Below, piece by piece: positions 46,577 to 59,332 of a stretch of 64,000 nucleotides of DNA. The notes below the pieces were generated by a model. The model was not told the origin of the DNA, searched no databases, and was given only the letters and a program-made list of their open reading frames with translations. The stretch spans positions 1,240,001 to 1,304,000 of the forward strand of contig OX637794.1 in NCBI GenBank assembly GCA_951802425.1, read 5' to 3'. The position numbers and the translations under genes are program-made. Source of the stretch: Clavaria fumosa. Its lineage: Eukaryota > Basidiomycota > Agaricomycetes > Agaricales > Clavariaceae. Numbering within the stretch: position 1 is the stretch's first letter; every line of letters starts with the position of its first letter.

Positions 46577-47060
46577 GCTCCCTTTTGTTTTGTACCTGTC
46601 CCACATCTTGTGCACAACAGCATCATAAGCTGTAGCACCTTTACTTTTACCCCTGTTGTGTGGCACTTCATCAAGGCTGTGGGGTCATTGCATCACTTTT
46701 GAGGTCTGTCATTGTTCTCAGATTTTGGCTGCAAAGCCAAGAGAGCTTTGTTCCACAGGCTCACCAGCTCAGACTTGTGAATGTAGTGGGCACCAGTTGA
46801 CAGACACTCACTGCTCACTAGCCAAGCCAGGTTCATCAGCAAAACAGCTTGGCTAAATGTAAGTATGGACTGGTATGGACTGGTGTGTAACACCCCAGGT
46901 TGTCTTGGGGTGTTACATGTACATACCTCTCTATACTGACAACTTGGCCAAGCTGTTTTGCTGATGTTTTACTGCACCTTTCATGGACTGCTGAATTTAG
47001 CAAAGCAATTGTATCAGGGCTTGACTTGACAACTCATCAAACACAGCTTTATTGTAACAC
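46577..47060 (+). repeat. Dispersed repeat, CpG-depleted copy
   Basis: Partner of 16701-17105 with the same order of motifs, but most CpG positions read TpG or CpA (for example CTTGTG against CTCGTG). A stem-loop sits inside it at 46886-46917. Confidence 0.7.
46886..46917. other. Perfect 12-bp stem-loop
   Basis: TGTAACACCCCA (46886-46897) and its exact complement TGGGGTGTTACA (46906-46917) are separated by 8 nt. It may be the fused inverted ends of a collapsed small element. Confidence 0.7.
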
Positions 47061-47063
47061 ATA

Positions 47064-47343
47064 GTGTACCATACTGGACAAATGTATATATATGTGACTT
47101 TTGCACTTTAACAAGCCATTTTGTGCAGAAACTGCAGGAAACTGTGGGAAACTGCAGGAAACTGTGGGAAACTGCAGAAAACTGCAGGAAGTGTGGGAAG
47201 TGTGGGAAGTGCAGGATCCCTAGGAAAAGTGCAGGATCCCTAGGGAAGGTGAGGGATCTCTAGGGAAAGTGCAGGATCCTGCACAAAATGGCTTGTTAAA
47301 GTGCAAAAGTCACATATATTATACATTTGTCCAGTATGGTACA
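47064..47343. mobile_element. Mariner-type MITE, 280 bp, TA target duplication
   Basis: 65-bp terminal inverted repeats (47064-47128 and 47279-47343, starting GTGTACCATACTGGAC) are flanked by TA on both sides (47062-47063 and 47344-47345). The 150-bp core is made of short direct repeats: GGAAACTG units, then AGGATCCCTAGG units. It ends 40 bp beyond the stop codon of the JmjC gene. Confidence 0.92.
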
Positions 47344-47383
47344 TAGTGTTGCTGTGGCTTGGCCCTGAAAGTCCCGGCCACTC

Positions 47384-49205
47384 TCAAAACCACACGGACA
47401 CCGAAAAACTCGTGTCTTCACTGCGCATCGCATGCCACCATCCGGGTGGGATGAACAAGACGTCTCCAGGATTGAGCGTCGTGCACATAGCACGAGGGAC
47501 TGCCTCCTCCCAGAAGAGCGGATACCGTTCGCGACTCGCCGACACCTCAGCCGCGGCCGTGCAGAACACGTCCACCTGTGACGTGTTGCTCATGGACGGA
47601 TCCATGTTGTTCACTGCGGGGTGCTGGGGCCGGGATGAGGGGAGGGGAGCGGTCTCGGGTGACGCAGAGGACGACGCTCCGAACGGGTACATCGAGCGGG
47701 ACACCCTTGGAGGTGCCAACCACACCGTCTTGCAGCCGACTACCTGAGCTGCGGAAAGGGTGAATTTCGGGTTTCTACAGAAATAAATCGGACACCAGCC
47801 CTTACTGTATAAATTGAAGTAAGGATCCTGGTTATGATCAATATACCTATGCTGACTAGTCGACGGTCTGGTATACACACCGTGTGAGCAGGAGACATGG
47901 TGCCTTTAGGTCCAAGCCATGCGTTAATAACAAGATGCTCATCACTCCCTGGGGGTTTGTATTGAGGATAGTCCGAGGGAGGAGGCAAGGAAGAATAAAC
48001 AAAGTCAGGAACTATGATATCACTCCGCAACTTGGGAAACTGGTTGAACAAGTTGTGCTGCGCGAGATAAAGCACATCCGTCGTCGGCTCTGCTGAGGCG
48101 AGGCGGTCTAAGAAGCCATCCCAGCTCATGAGTGCCTGGGACCAACTGTCGCCGCGGTAATCTTTGCCGACTTCAATGGGCACGATCCGGCCCGGCCCAG
48201 CGATGTAGCGCAGATACTCGACAGAGCGCCAGGGGTGGTTGTTCACAGCGGGCCAGTCGAGAGCATGGTCGCGCAGAATAAATGGCTGAGTATACAGTCC
48301 CCCTTGGAACGCTGTAAAAGATGGAGGGGTGTCCAGAGATTTTATATCTAGCGCATATGTCATGCGTGGTAGTGGGCTGATTGAACACTGGGCGAAGAAC
48401 GTGGAAGGGGGCAAGAACAATCTTGGCGGCAGATACTCTGATTGAATTTTTCCGATCGCTGTAGTGATCAGGTCAAGCCTGCCGTCGCCGGCAGCACCTG
48501 CAACTATGATGGCACTGTCTAGCCACGCAATGGAAGCGAACGCGAGGTCCTCACGCGCGAATGGAAAATTTGGACGTTTCGACTCAAGCTGATTGGGAGT
48601 TAATGGCAAGTCTAGCGTTCTTGGGGTGGATGGCCAAAAGTACCAGAGGAGGAAGTTCATATAGCCATCGAAACCGTCGAAATTATAGCCAGGTTGTGCA
48701 TCCTCAGCGGACGTAAGGCAACGCGTGTAACTGGGAGTATGCGGGGCCGAGATCATAGGGGGAGGTAAACGCAGGATGGCTTGATCACCCGCTTCGAGAC
48801 TTTCCACGTACCCCGGGCGCGGAAGATGCCACTCATGCTCTGGCGCATCGAATTCGCTCATTGCGCCTAGGTCATGAAGGGCGAGGAGTAGACAAGCGTC
48901 AGTGTAGAGCCTGTGCCAATGGGAGGCGCCAGAACGGTTCAAATAGGTATACATGATGCGCACGATATGAATCCGACAAGTACGTGCGTCCGAGTGAATG
49001 GAGTGAACGTCCCACTGGTTTATACATGATAGAACATGACGACTTATGGCCTCGTCATCGCCGTTTCTACTGGACACTGAACAGAGAAAGTTAGATATTG
49101 TGATCCCACGATCTCACTGAGAGCAGACTTGCCACGCTGTAGCTTATTGAGCAGTTGAGCGACGTCGTGGATGATCTGCTCATGTTGGTGGTTTACATCA
49201 TCCAT
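47384..49205 (-). CDS. JmjC / cupin-8 domain protein (KDM8/JMJD5-like)
   Basis: Exons on the minus strand: 49205-49118, 49076-47881, 47827-47806 (22 nt) and 47748-47384, in frame for 556 residues. The N-terminal two thirds are helical and family-specific. The C-terminal JmjC fold shows DVLYLAQHNLFNQFPKLRSD, INAWLGPKGTMSPAHTDPY, VVGCKTVWLAPPR and LNPGDVLFIPPGWWHAM. The iron ligands of Fe(II)/2-oxoglutarate oxygenases are visible as HTD (H at the end of exon 2, D opening the micro-exon) and the H of GWWHAM. The family contains protein hydroxylases and histone demethylases; the substrate is not deducible. Divergent from MOT1. An alternative GC donor in intron 1 would also keep frame. Confidence 0.88.
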
Positions 49206-49379
49206 TATTGAACAAATAAGAGAAAATAAACAAAAATAATAACTGTGACTTGTGACTGTGACTGTGTGTGATCTTAACGAAAGGGTGAACGCCTGTCTAT
49301 AAAAGAGTGCCGCTGTTTATCCACAACTCGTGCGAAAATCTCCCCAGCCCTCGTCCCCTTTCATTGCCATTTTAGGTAT
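49206..49379. promoter_or_regulatory. Divergent promoter between JmjC gene and MOT1
   Basis: Only 174 bp separate the two start codons. A TATAAAA at 49298-49304 (plus strand) lies 76 bp before the MOT1 ATG. No clear TATA box faces the JmjC gene. Confidence 0.55.
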
Positions 49380-52300
49380 ATGACTTCCAGGTCAGCATCA
49401 CATATCACACACACAGCACACAGCGCATATAACCTCCCTCTCTCTCTAACGCATACACTCCATATGCCTCTCTCTAACGCATTATATCCAGGTTAGACAG
49501 GCTCCTCCTCTTGTTGGACACTGGCTCTTCTGCCTCAGTGAGGAACACCGCAGCCAAGCAGTTGGCTCAGCTAGCCGCCAAATCCGTGTTCAGCGATGCA
49601 GAGGAGGACATCAAGTCGACCAGGCAGCAAGGCTCTCTCCGTGACCCTTCAGCATGGGCAGAGCTTATGGCAGTCGTAGCCCGTGTATGTTGCGTTTCTT
49701 GCATTTTCACGTAAATGCCTCTCATTCGTGCTTAGATATTGCCATACCTTCATTCAAAATCATTCGAAACCCGTACGGCCGCGTCTTCAGCTCTGTCCCA
49801 AATATTCACTCTTGTTCCGCTGTGGCAACCAACTCTACCCTCCACCAAATCAGAAGCCTCCGACGACCGAATACCTCCTATGCCTTCCTCTCCTAATTTT
49901 CCTACTTTTTCTGTCCAGGAACTGATGCAGAGGGGAACCTTACTGCTTTCATCCTCCGGAAAGGAATTCCACAAGACAATAGGCATCTTGTCGAGCGCGT
50001 CGGAAGTCAAGAGAGCTCGTAAAGAAGCTATGGGACGGTTGGGTCTCGATTTCTTAGAAGCGGTTGGAGGCACAGACGATATGGATCTGGACAAGGAGCT
50101 CGTTACTGATACCGCAGACGATGCCATGTCTCTCGAGCACGTCAAGCCGGAAGACCGGAACACCCCGCCGCACACGTCCAAACTCAAGATAGACACCACC
50201 ATGTCAGAACAACCAAAATTGCGAACACCTCCGCCGGTGTCCCCTTCAACACCTACCATTGATGACATGAGTGCTCTATCTGCTCGCGAGCGCAACCGTC
50301 TCAAACGGAAGCGGAGGCCTGGCAACTCGGCTTTCGTAGCCGCCCCGCCTACCCAGTCTTCCAGTTCGAAATACAGTGCCGCCCCCGCAGCTCAGCCCAC
50401 AAAGTGCGTATCGCCGTTCCTGTTGTTAAATACCTTCTGACCGGTGTTCAGGGCGCGTCTCATCGCCGGCGATGAAGGCTCCAATCCGACTTCTCGACTG
50501 GCTAGTCCCTCCCCCTCGGTCAACGGCATCTCCATGGACCGCGTCGTCATAGATCCCTCTAAAGGAGGTGCGGTATCCCCGAAAACTGCACAGGAATCAA
50601 AGGCGCTTGAAGTGCTGCCGGGATGTTGGGTTTGGGACGGCCTTGTCAAAGTTTTGGAAGTAGATCTGTTCAGCCCAGCCTGGGAGGTTCGCCATGGCGC
50701 TGCGATGGCGCTCAGGGAATTGCTCAGAGCCCAGGGCAAATATGGAGGCATGCAAGGTGAGTAACACTCATCAATCGCGTGCAGAGGCAAATCGTTTTGA
50801 CTCATCCTCGCACAGACAATGTGTCCCCCGCAGAGAACGAGGTAGAACATGAGCGATGGTGTAATCATCTTGCCGCCAAATTCCTTTGTGTATTTGTACT
50901 TGATCGTTTCGGGGACTTCGTCGCTGACCAGGTTTGAACGCTTCCAGCTTTTTTTGCTCGCCCACGAGATTCTAACTATCCTCAGGTGGTAGTACCTGTT
51001 CGCGAAACGGTTTCACAGACATTAGCATCACTTCTGCTACACATGCCTAGACGCTCAGTTTCACACGTTCATTCCATCCTTCTCCAGATGATTCGACAAG
51101 ATTTCCCTTTACCCACACAGGGCAAAAGTACAGGCGACACAGAACGAGGTCACGTATGGGAGGTGCGACACGCTGGTCTTCTGGGGATTAAATACGAGGT
51201 GGCAGTTCGGAGCGATCTTTTCGATGCCGACGACTCAGCGATGGATGACGGGGCATTTGTCGGGGGACGCGAGGTTTTGCGTGGAGTCGTGGATGCGGCG
51301 ATCCTCGGGTCAGCCTTTCAGTCTTGCTTTTGTTTTGCGCTCCAAAAAAGTGCCTCGGCTGAGGGTGAATAACACGGTGGAATCTTCCTTTTCCAGTCTC
51401 GGAGACCGCGACGACGACGTGCGCTCTGTCGCCGCGACTTGCTTGCTGCCAGTAGCAGCCCATGTCGTAGAGCAGCTGCCGGAGCTGCTGGAGCGTGTCT
51501 TGGTGGTCCTGTGGAACTGCTTGCGGGAAATGAAGGACGATCTTAGCTCGAGTGTTGGAGCTGCTATGGATTTATTGGGTAAATGATTTCATGTCCCCTT
51601 AGGCTAACGCGCGTCCAGCAGGCTGATACGGTTTTTCAGGAAAGCTCGTCTCTTACGATCGAGTCATTGATATTCTTGCTAATCAGACCATATCGTGAGT
51701 GATACCCACCGGCTTCGGGTTGACGACAGTTGGGATGTGACATTGCACACAGGTTGCCGCTATCTGATCTGGCGCCGACATTATATCCTTTCTTCCGTCA
51801 CACAATACCTAACGTACGAGTCGCCGTAGTTCAGACACTACACTCCTTCATGAATGTGCTATCGCTGCCGAAGGATTGGATCAGCGGTACGCCGCTGCTG
51901 CGCCTACTCTTCCAGAACCTCGTGGTCGAGGAACGCTCCGACATCCGAGACGCCAGTTTGACGGCGTGGCGGAAGGCGCTGGAGATCTTGATGGGTATGC
52001 CTGGATCGCTGGAGACGGTGTGTACGCAGGCGCTCGTCATGGACTGGTATACCATGACGATGACGCCCCTCGGCGTGGCAATTGACGCGCGGGGCTTCTA
52101 CCATCCGCGTATGGCGCACGATGGGCAGGACGTGGCGCTAGAACGGCACAATGTGGACAAGAATATGCTTTCGCAGGACCCGACGCTGATCTCCTCAGAG
52201 GTCACGCTCAAAGCTCGCATCACCTGTGCGACGGCGCTGGCTCAGTTGATGGTCTTGTGGCCTAGTCCGGTATGGTGCCCTTTTTCGGGTCGCATTCGCG

Positions 52301-55300
52301 TCTCCTTTGTCACTCAAGGCTGTTTTTTTCTCTTTGCAGAATAGGGAAGACATTTTTGGACCTATTCTCCTCCACTTTATCCAATCTCCGAGCATGCTGC
52401 AGAAGCTTCTGGCGGCTACTGTAGCCGAAGAATGGGCTCGAGAATACGAATCTGCCTCGCCCCCTCCGGAGCGCCGACTGGTGGATGCGTCGCCTGTTGC
52501 GCGGGATCTTAGCGTGAAGGCGCTTGAGTGGCTACAGGCCGAGCCGCCGACGGCCTACCACGAGATGGCGATAGCTCTCGCGCGCATCCACGCCGAGTGC
52601 AACGCGCTGCTGCAAGCGTTTGCGCAAGACTGCAAGATCCCAATCTCGTTGATACCATACCTCGGTACGGATGTTGACATCCACGGGACGAGCCCGGGGT
52701 GCTTCAATTTGGAGATGGCGCAGGCGGCGGTGGGGACCAAGTTTTCGGAGCTCAAGACAAGCCTGGGCCGGACGAAGAAGCGCGAGCTGGCGGTAATCGG
52801 GGAGAGGAGGAAGCTGGTGGTACAGAGCATTGAGCGGTATATCACTGTCAAGGCACAGCATGATGTTCGTGTGTCGGCTGCGTTCGCTTCGGCGTTTGTA
52901 GCGTTTAGGAGCACGCCCGATAAAGTCAGTCCTGTTGTGAAGGGGATCATGAACGGTGTCAAGGTGAGAATGGTGTTACCTTCTCGTTATTTCGCCTGAT
53001 AGTTTTTTCTCCGCAGAGCGAGGAGAATATTCAGCTCCAGACACGGTCTGCCAACGCGGTCGCTTCGTTCATCGAGTTTTGCGTGCAACATCACATCGCT
53101 CAACCTCCAGACAAGATAGTGAAGAACCTGTGTACTTTTCTCTGCCAGGACACGGAACAGACGCCCACGTTTGCCTTTACATGCTCGACGACAGCGGGCA
53201 TACTGTCTTTTCAGCCCAGCTCCAGCCCCGCTGCACTCGCTCGCGGAGGCGCTGCCACCGCTTCCACTACCGGCAGCAGAAAGGCCAAAGAGCTCTCTTT
53301 TGACGTCGTCAAAGCGGAAGAGACCGCCAAGTCGCGTCTCGCGAGGAGAGGGGCGGGCATTGCGTTTGACAAGTTGTCGCAGAAGTTTAGACATCGCCTT
53401 TTTGACATCATGCCTAGAATGTGGTATTCTATGGCTGGTGGGCTGTTGAGTGCCTGCGCGGCTGGTGCGTACTCCGTTTTGCAATTTTGTTTGACTGCTC
53501 GCGTGCTTTAACTGAGAGTGACGCGTGCTTCATTTGTAGATTCTGCGCGGGAAATGGATGGACTTCTTGCGAAGCAACATGGCCAAGACGTTATTGATTC
53601 GCTCAGTGTTCTGGAGGCCGTGGTGCCGACCCTGCATGAGGAACTGTGGCCCAAAGTCGCCGAGATTTTCCCGATGCTGAGTTTGGCCTTGCAAAGCACG
53701 TACGCCATTATTCGTCAGTCTGCGGCAAGATGTTTGGCCACGGTCTGTGACGTCATCACATCCGAAGCGATGCGCTTCGTCATTGAACAAGTCGCGCCCC
53801 TGCTCGGCGATGCTCTCTCCTTACCAAACAGGCAAGGAGCTGTAGAGCTCATGTATCGTGAGGGCGTTTCTTCTGACTCCATCTCATTTCCTGTTTCTTT
53901 ACTTGCCATCTTCGTGCTCATTTTGCCGTTCGGAAGATATCGTGCAGAAGTTGGATATTAAGGCCCTACCCTACGTCATTTTCCTCGTCGTCCCCGTCCT
54001 TGGTCGGATGAGCGACCCGGACGATGACATTCGTTCGACCGCCACGAATACGTTTGCGTCGCTTGTCAAGATGGTTCCTCTTGAGGTAAGTTATATCTAT
54101 TTTTCCTCTCTTTTGCGCAACGCATTTGTATGTGTTCTGACGAAATAATCAGGCCGGTTTACCAGACCCACCTGGATTCCCTGAGGATCTGTTGAAGCGC
54201 CGCGAGCACGAGCGACAATTCTTGTCGCAGCTGCTTGACGGAAGCAAGGTGGAGAAGTACGACTTGCCAGTCACGATCAAGGCAGAGTTGCGAAAATATC
54301 AACAAGATGGTGTGAATTGGCTGGCGTTTCTCTATAAATACCAGCTGCACGGTATTCTTTGCGACGGCAAGTCTCGTCTCGTTGCGTCCGTCTGTCGTGT
54401 CACTTGAACTGAGATGTTGGCCGTTCCCAGACATGGGCCTGGGCAAGACACTCCAATCTATATGCATACTAGCCAGCAAGCACTTTGAGCGCGCTGAGAG
54501 ATATGCTGCTACCCAGTCTCCGGACTCGGTGCATCTTCCATCTCTCATAGTATGTCCACCGACTCTCACTGGCCATTGGTACTACGAAATCCTGAAGTAC
54601 TCGGAGAACTTGAAGCCCGTTCTCTACACAGGGAATGCTCGCGACCGTTCTCGCCTGTTGCCTCAACTCCAGTCCCACGACGTGGTCATCACCTCGTACG
54701 AAGTAGTTCGGAACGACATCGCCAGCTTAGAGGGAATGAACTGGCTTTATTGCATCCTGGACGAAGGACACATCATCAAGAATGCTAAGACGAAACTCAC
54801 CAAGTCCGTCAAGTGCATCCGGGCGCAACATCGCTTGATTCTCTCAGGCACCCCAATTCAGAACAACGTCTTGGAGTTGTGGAGTCTTTTCGATTTCTTG
54901 ATGCCAGGGTTTTTGGGGTCAGAATCTTCTTTCAACGAACGCTTCAGCAAACCTATCCTTTCTAATCGTGATGGCAAAGCCAAAAGTGGCGAGGCCGGTT
55001 TGTGCTACTTTTATTTCCAAATGCATTGCTTCCCATCTCATCGTTGTCTTTAGCCGCTCTCGCGTTGGAGGCTCTGCATAAACAGGTCCTGCCCTTCCTG
55101 CTCCGACGTCTTAAAGAGGACGTCCTGCATGATTTGCCGCCGAAGATTATTCAGGACTACTATTGCGAGCTTTCTGAATTGCAAAAGTATCTTTACGACG
55201 ATTTCGCCAAATCGCAAGCGTTCGTTGCGGCAGAAGACGACATTCAATCGACTCGCTCAGGTAAAGGCGGTCGCGGACCACAACACATCTTCCAGTCGTT

Positions 55301-56300
55301 GCAATACCTGAGAAAGCTTTGCAACCACCCGGCTTTGGTCCTCAAGCACGATGCCGAAGCGTTTCGCACGGCCTTCTCGAAACTGAGCTCGAAATCTGAA
55401 GGGCTGGGCGACATACAGCATGCACCTAAGTTACTCGCTCTTCGGTGCGTCCCATCATTTTGCGTTGTGGTGAGCTTTCGATTTTCTCAGCGGTTCAACA
55501 GGCAGCTGCTAGTCGATTGTGGAATTGGTAGTTCGTCAAGCGTGTCTGGTGAAGCGATCAAGAGCGAACTCGCCGACTCTGTCACCGAGTCCGACGGAAC
55601 ACGAGCCTTTTCGCAGCATCGTGTCCTTATCTTTTGCCAGATGAAACAGATGCTGGACATTATTGAGACGGACCTGTTCAAGCACCATATGCCTTCTGTT
55701 ACGTATATGCGTCTAGATGGGGGAACAGATGCCAACAAGCGCCATGCAATTGTGCAAACGTTCAACTCGGACCCGAGTATTGATTGCTTACTGTTGACTA
55801 CCCATGTCGGCGGTCTTGGCCTCACGTTAACGGGTGCTGATACGGTGATTTTCGTGGAACATGACTGGAACCCGATGAAAGATCTACAGGCCATGGATCG
55901 AGCACATCGCATCGGCCAGAAAAAAGTTGTGAATGTGTATCGTTTGATTACCAAAGGCACGTTGGAGGAGAAGATCATGGGGTGGGTTCTTCTTCGAATC
56001 TGTCGCATCTACTCAATACAAAGTTTTCCCTACAGTTTGCAGCGATTTAAGCTGGATATCGCGAATTCCGTGGTTACACAACAGAATTCGGGCCTTGCGT
56101 CGATGGACACAGACCTGGTTCTGGATCTTTTCAGACGAACGACGGAAGAAGAAGATGCCGTGGCGGCCAAGAAAAAGATGAAAGATGCAGCTGGGCCGAC
56201 GTCGCAAAAGAGTCTGCTTGAAGGGCTTGAGGACCTGCCTGCGGAAGAGGAGTACGAGAATTTGAACTTATCGAGCTTCATGGGCTCGCTGATCAAGTAG
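49380..56300 (+). CDS. MOT1: MOT1 / BTAF1, TBP-removing Snf2-family ATPase
   Basis: About twenty exons encode roughly 1,850-1,900 residues. Start: an 11-nt exon (ATG ACT TCC AG, 49380-49390) spliced to 49492, giving MTSRLDRLLLLLDTGSSASV, the conserved MOT1 N-terminus. HEAT repeats occupy the first two thirds (FETRTAASSALSQI, WEVRHGAAMALREL, WEVRHAGLLGIKYEV, the DUF3535 region from about 52,300). The Snf2 ATPase begins near 54,290: KYQQDGVNWLAFLYKYQLHG, DDMGLGKTLQSICILASKH, LDEGHIIKN, LILSGTPIQNN; the helicase C part holds DGGTDANKRHAIVQTFN, THVGGLGLTLTGADTVIF and DRAHRIGQKKVVNVYRL. MOT1 strips TBP from DNA using ATP. The intron at 54367-54430 just before GLGKT is GC-AG. Confidence 0.93.
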
Positions 56301-57299
56301 AGGAGGACTGTTGAGAGAGCTGGGACATATGTGTAACCGCCTGCGGTGCTTTTAGAGCTTTCTTTGTATCTACTGCTTTACCTGAACGAATAATGAGAAG
56401 ATTACTAACTTGTTCGCTGCGGCCAATGACACCTCAAAATACCCCTCATCCTAAACTTGCAATCTTGAACTCGCCGCGCGTACACATGGTTACTGCCAGG
56501 CCCAGTGTCAGGTTTTCTGATCAATCCACATGTCTTGATATCGGCTCGAACTCCAGCGTTAATTTACTTCGCGGGATTTCCCCTCTTCTCAGGGGCGTGG
56601 GAAGTTGCAATGCAAAGATGCACACCCGCATTCCATGTCCAGGACAAGACATTGCAAAGTAATCCAGCCATCGCAAAAGTGATCCAGCCGAAACGTATTA
56701 ACAAACATTAATCCGAATTTCAATTTGCATGTCTTATCTTCTGGTTCGTTAATCTGACCTCTTAAGGTTATGAAACAGGGTTGATGCGTTGATGCGCCAG
56801 GCCTGCAGGGAGATCACACCGGAACAAAGTTGTTGCACCGGTTCTACTTGACTTTGAGCCGAGGATTCACCGCCCTGACGCAGTCGACCGGCAAATCATA
56901 GGGCGCCTAGGGCGGTTACCACGTGAAGTTCGGAAAAACTGTTCCCGTTCAAAGATCAATGTTCGCCGGCGCCAAATCTCTCACGGAATTACGATCTGAA
57001 TGGGTCACAAGATTCGCATTTTCTGTAAAGAGAGACTTCATGGTCGCTCTCCCCACGAGCGTGCCTATCTGGTTCGATGGATCGACGACGCCGCTGAGCG
57101 CGGCTGATGCACCCGAGTGCCGGTGTAACTCACTGTAAGGCGACCGCACAGGGTTCTGTCAAAGAAATTCCGGTTCCATTACAAAAGTATCTTCAGGCAT
57201 GCACTGCTGAATTTAGCACTCTTGGGCAGTATATAGTAGCGTCAGGGAATGTTGGGAGGTCTGCCCTTTCTCCCCTGACCTCTGTCTTTTCCCTCTATC
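56301..57299. other. Intergenic, no gene seen
   Basis: About 1 kb between MOT1 and the DUF6534-like gene, containing the MOT1 3' UTR and the promoter of the next gene. Short frames only; no repeat or RNA gene recognised. Confidence 0.55.
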
Positions 57300-59332
57300 A
57301 TGGCTCCACAGGTAGTGAACGAGCTCGTCCTAAGTGAGTAGACTCTGACAGGTGCAACCTGTCAACTGACCTCAAGTCCCTCGTCCAGGTCCTTTCATTG
57401 GCACCTTAATCACCTTCCTGTGAGCACGACTGTGACCTCCTTTGTTGAGTTCGATTGAACGTGTTCACGGTTAGATTATATGGCGCAGTTAGTGCATTGT
57501 ACATGTATGCCTTCAGCACGCTCAACACGCCTATGCCCAGACCATCATTCAAGTGTGGCAATACTACACTGATTACCCGCGTGACCCCCCAAAGATCAAG
57601 TGTGAGATATTCATTTCCTGTGCGAGAAAACACCCTGACATACTTTTGTGTGACAGATTTGGTGAGCCTCAGTTGCCCGTCACAGGCTGCATTCACCAAT
57701 ACATTCAACAGGTTGCCTTCGTATTGTAAGTCCGCGTCACGCCTAGGAGTTCACCACTTGTCCTAAGCTCGTTGGAGTGTCATGGAGACTGTGCACACTG
57801 CCTCAACTGCCCATTATATTTCCTTCTCTTTGATCGAGAATTTTGGAAAGCCTGAAATGCTCAGGCGAATTCCATGGTGCGTGCTTTATACATATTGGCC
57901 GCCTCAGGCTCTGATTCGTCCGTTCAGGAGCCTCGCTGTAAGAACGATCAATCATTTTATCTGTCGTTGCTGATATATTCTTCGGTTAGGTTTCTGTTGC
58001 ATTTGGGGTGCGCTCTTTGCTAGTGATTAAACGTGCATGGGGACTGAGGCATTGTTTCTAGTTCATCATCGCGTGGACGGTCAATCTGTGCGTCTTCGCT
58101 CATCTCCACCATCTTCGTCTATCTTGATACGTTTCCTTTCAGGTTCTTCGTCCGCCGGGTATACGTCCGTGCGTGTCTTCCATAGACCTTCTCTTAACAC
58201 TCGCTGAGAGCGACCTGTTATGCAGTCAGCAAGAAGAATACATGGTTGGCAGTTGTTATCGTGAGTAACTATAGCACTCTACATCCCAATGTGCCAATCA
58301 TTTTGCCACGTATAGTCAGTCTTGGCAACCCTCCGACCAGGTACGCTAATTCTATTTCCATAACACGACAGACTGCTTACTACCGATTTCAGCATTTGGA
58401 CTCGGTACGCCGAATTTTCATTGGAACGCACACGCTGATAATTAAACCCCCATGTTTAGCGGCGGGTCTATTAACGTTCGTTCACGGTTTTGCGCGACCC
58501 GCCATCGCCTAACCTTCTCTGTACAGGGTCGCCTGGCCGGATTGGTTGCTTTTCAAGTCGCGCGCCCAATGGCTTATGATCACAGGCCTTTCTCTTGGGC
58601 TGGTGGTCGACTGCCTTATCACTTTCTGTGTATCGTACCAATTACTCAAAGGCCAAAGTGTGCTTACGGGACCGTACGTGTCGTCAAGAATGTCATGCGA
58701 AGGTGCAGACAGCTCATGCTCCCCCCAAATATAGGACTCGCAGCATTGTCAAAATCTTAGTCAAGTACACTATCAATACGGGCGCTATATTGACGTGTGT
58801 CTCCGACCTCTTGTTACCTTCCAAAGCAATACTCATTACGTGCCAGCCTCTTTGCCCTTATGGAACTCATCGGCGTAAGTATTCGCATATAGTATGTGCA
58901 GACCTTGTTTGAACAATTTGCACGTAGCTTGTGGCGTCGCCCAAATCCCTCGCATTTCTCGGTCTTTTCGAAATTCAAATACAGTGTTAGTGATCATAAC
59001 CCGTTCAAACCTGAAGCATTCGCTTGACTGCCTTGTCGACAGTATACGCAAATTGCTTCCTTACCAAGTAGGGATTCAAAATGCCCTGCGACTGTGACAG
59101 AGTTTCTGACTCCATGTTTCTCAGTCTCAATGCGCGACAGTCTATTCGAGCCGAGACCGCGCAACTTGTAACACTAAGTCCCCGCTGCTCTCGTCCTCCA
59201 CAGGCCCGACTAGCAGGAGGCATACGAATCAAGACAGAGACGTCGACTACCAGCGACAGCCCACCAGAGGGTTCAGCAGACGCCATTGCAGAAGCGAATG
59301 GAGAGAAAATGTCTCCGATTAGCGCCGTGTAG
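57300..59332 (+). CDS. DUF6534-like multi-pass membrane protein
   Basis: ATG at 57300 starts MAPQVVNELVL; many very short exons follow. Recognisable pieces in order: GPFIGTLITFL (helix 1), QTIIQVWQYYTDYPRDPPKIK, METVHTASTAHYISFSLIEN, FGKPEMLRRIPW, FFVRR then KKNTWLAVVI, SRAQWLMITGLSLGLVVDCL (helix), YRTRSIVKILVKYTINTGAI, and SLNARQSIRAE near the end, with a Ser/Thr-rich tail to a TAG at 59330-59332. This order matches the seven-helix DUF6534 family expanded in mushrooms, of unknown function in the plasma or internal membranes. I could not place every splice site: the segment at about 57655-57780 does not keep frame with simple choices, so a GC-type donor, an error or decay is possible. Confidence 0.75.

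Noticed and set aside
47164..47278. Short direct repeats resembling a CRISPR-like or minisatellite array
   Set aside because: Units are 10-20 bp without spacers and lie wholly inside a TA-flanked MITE in a eukaryotic genome.
56301..57299. Possible tRNA or other RNA gene in the spacer after MOT1
   Set aside because: No sequence with a convincing cloverleaf and A/B box pair could be recognised by eye.
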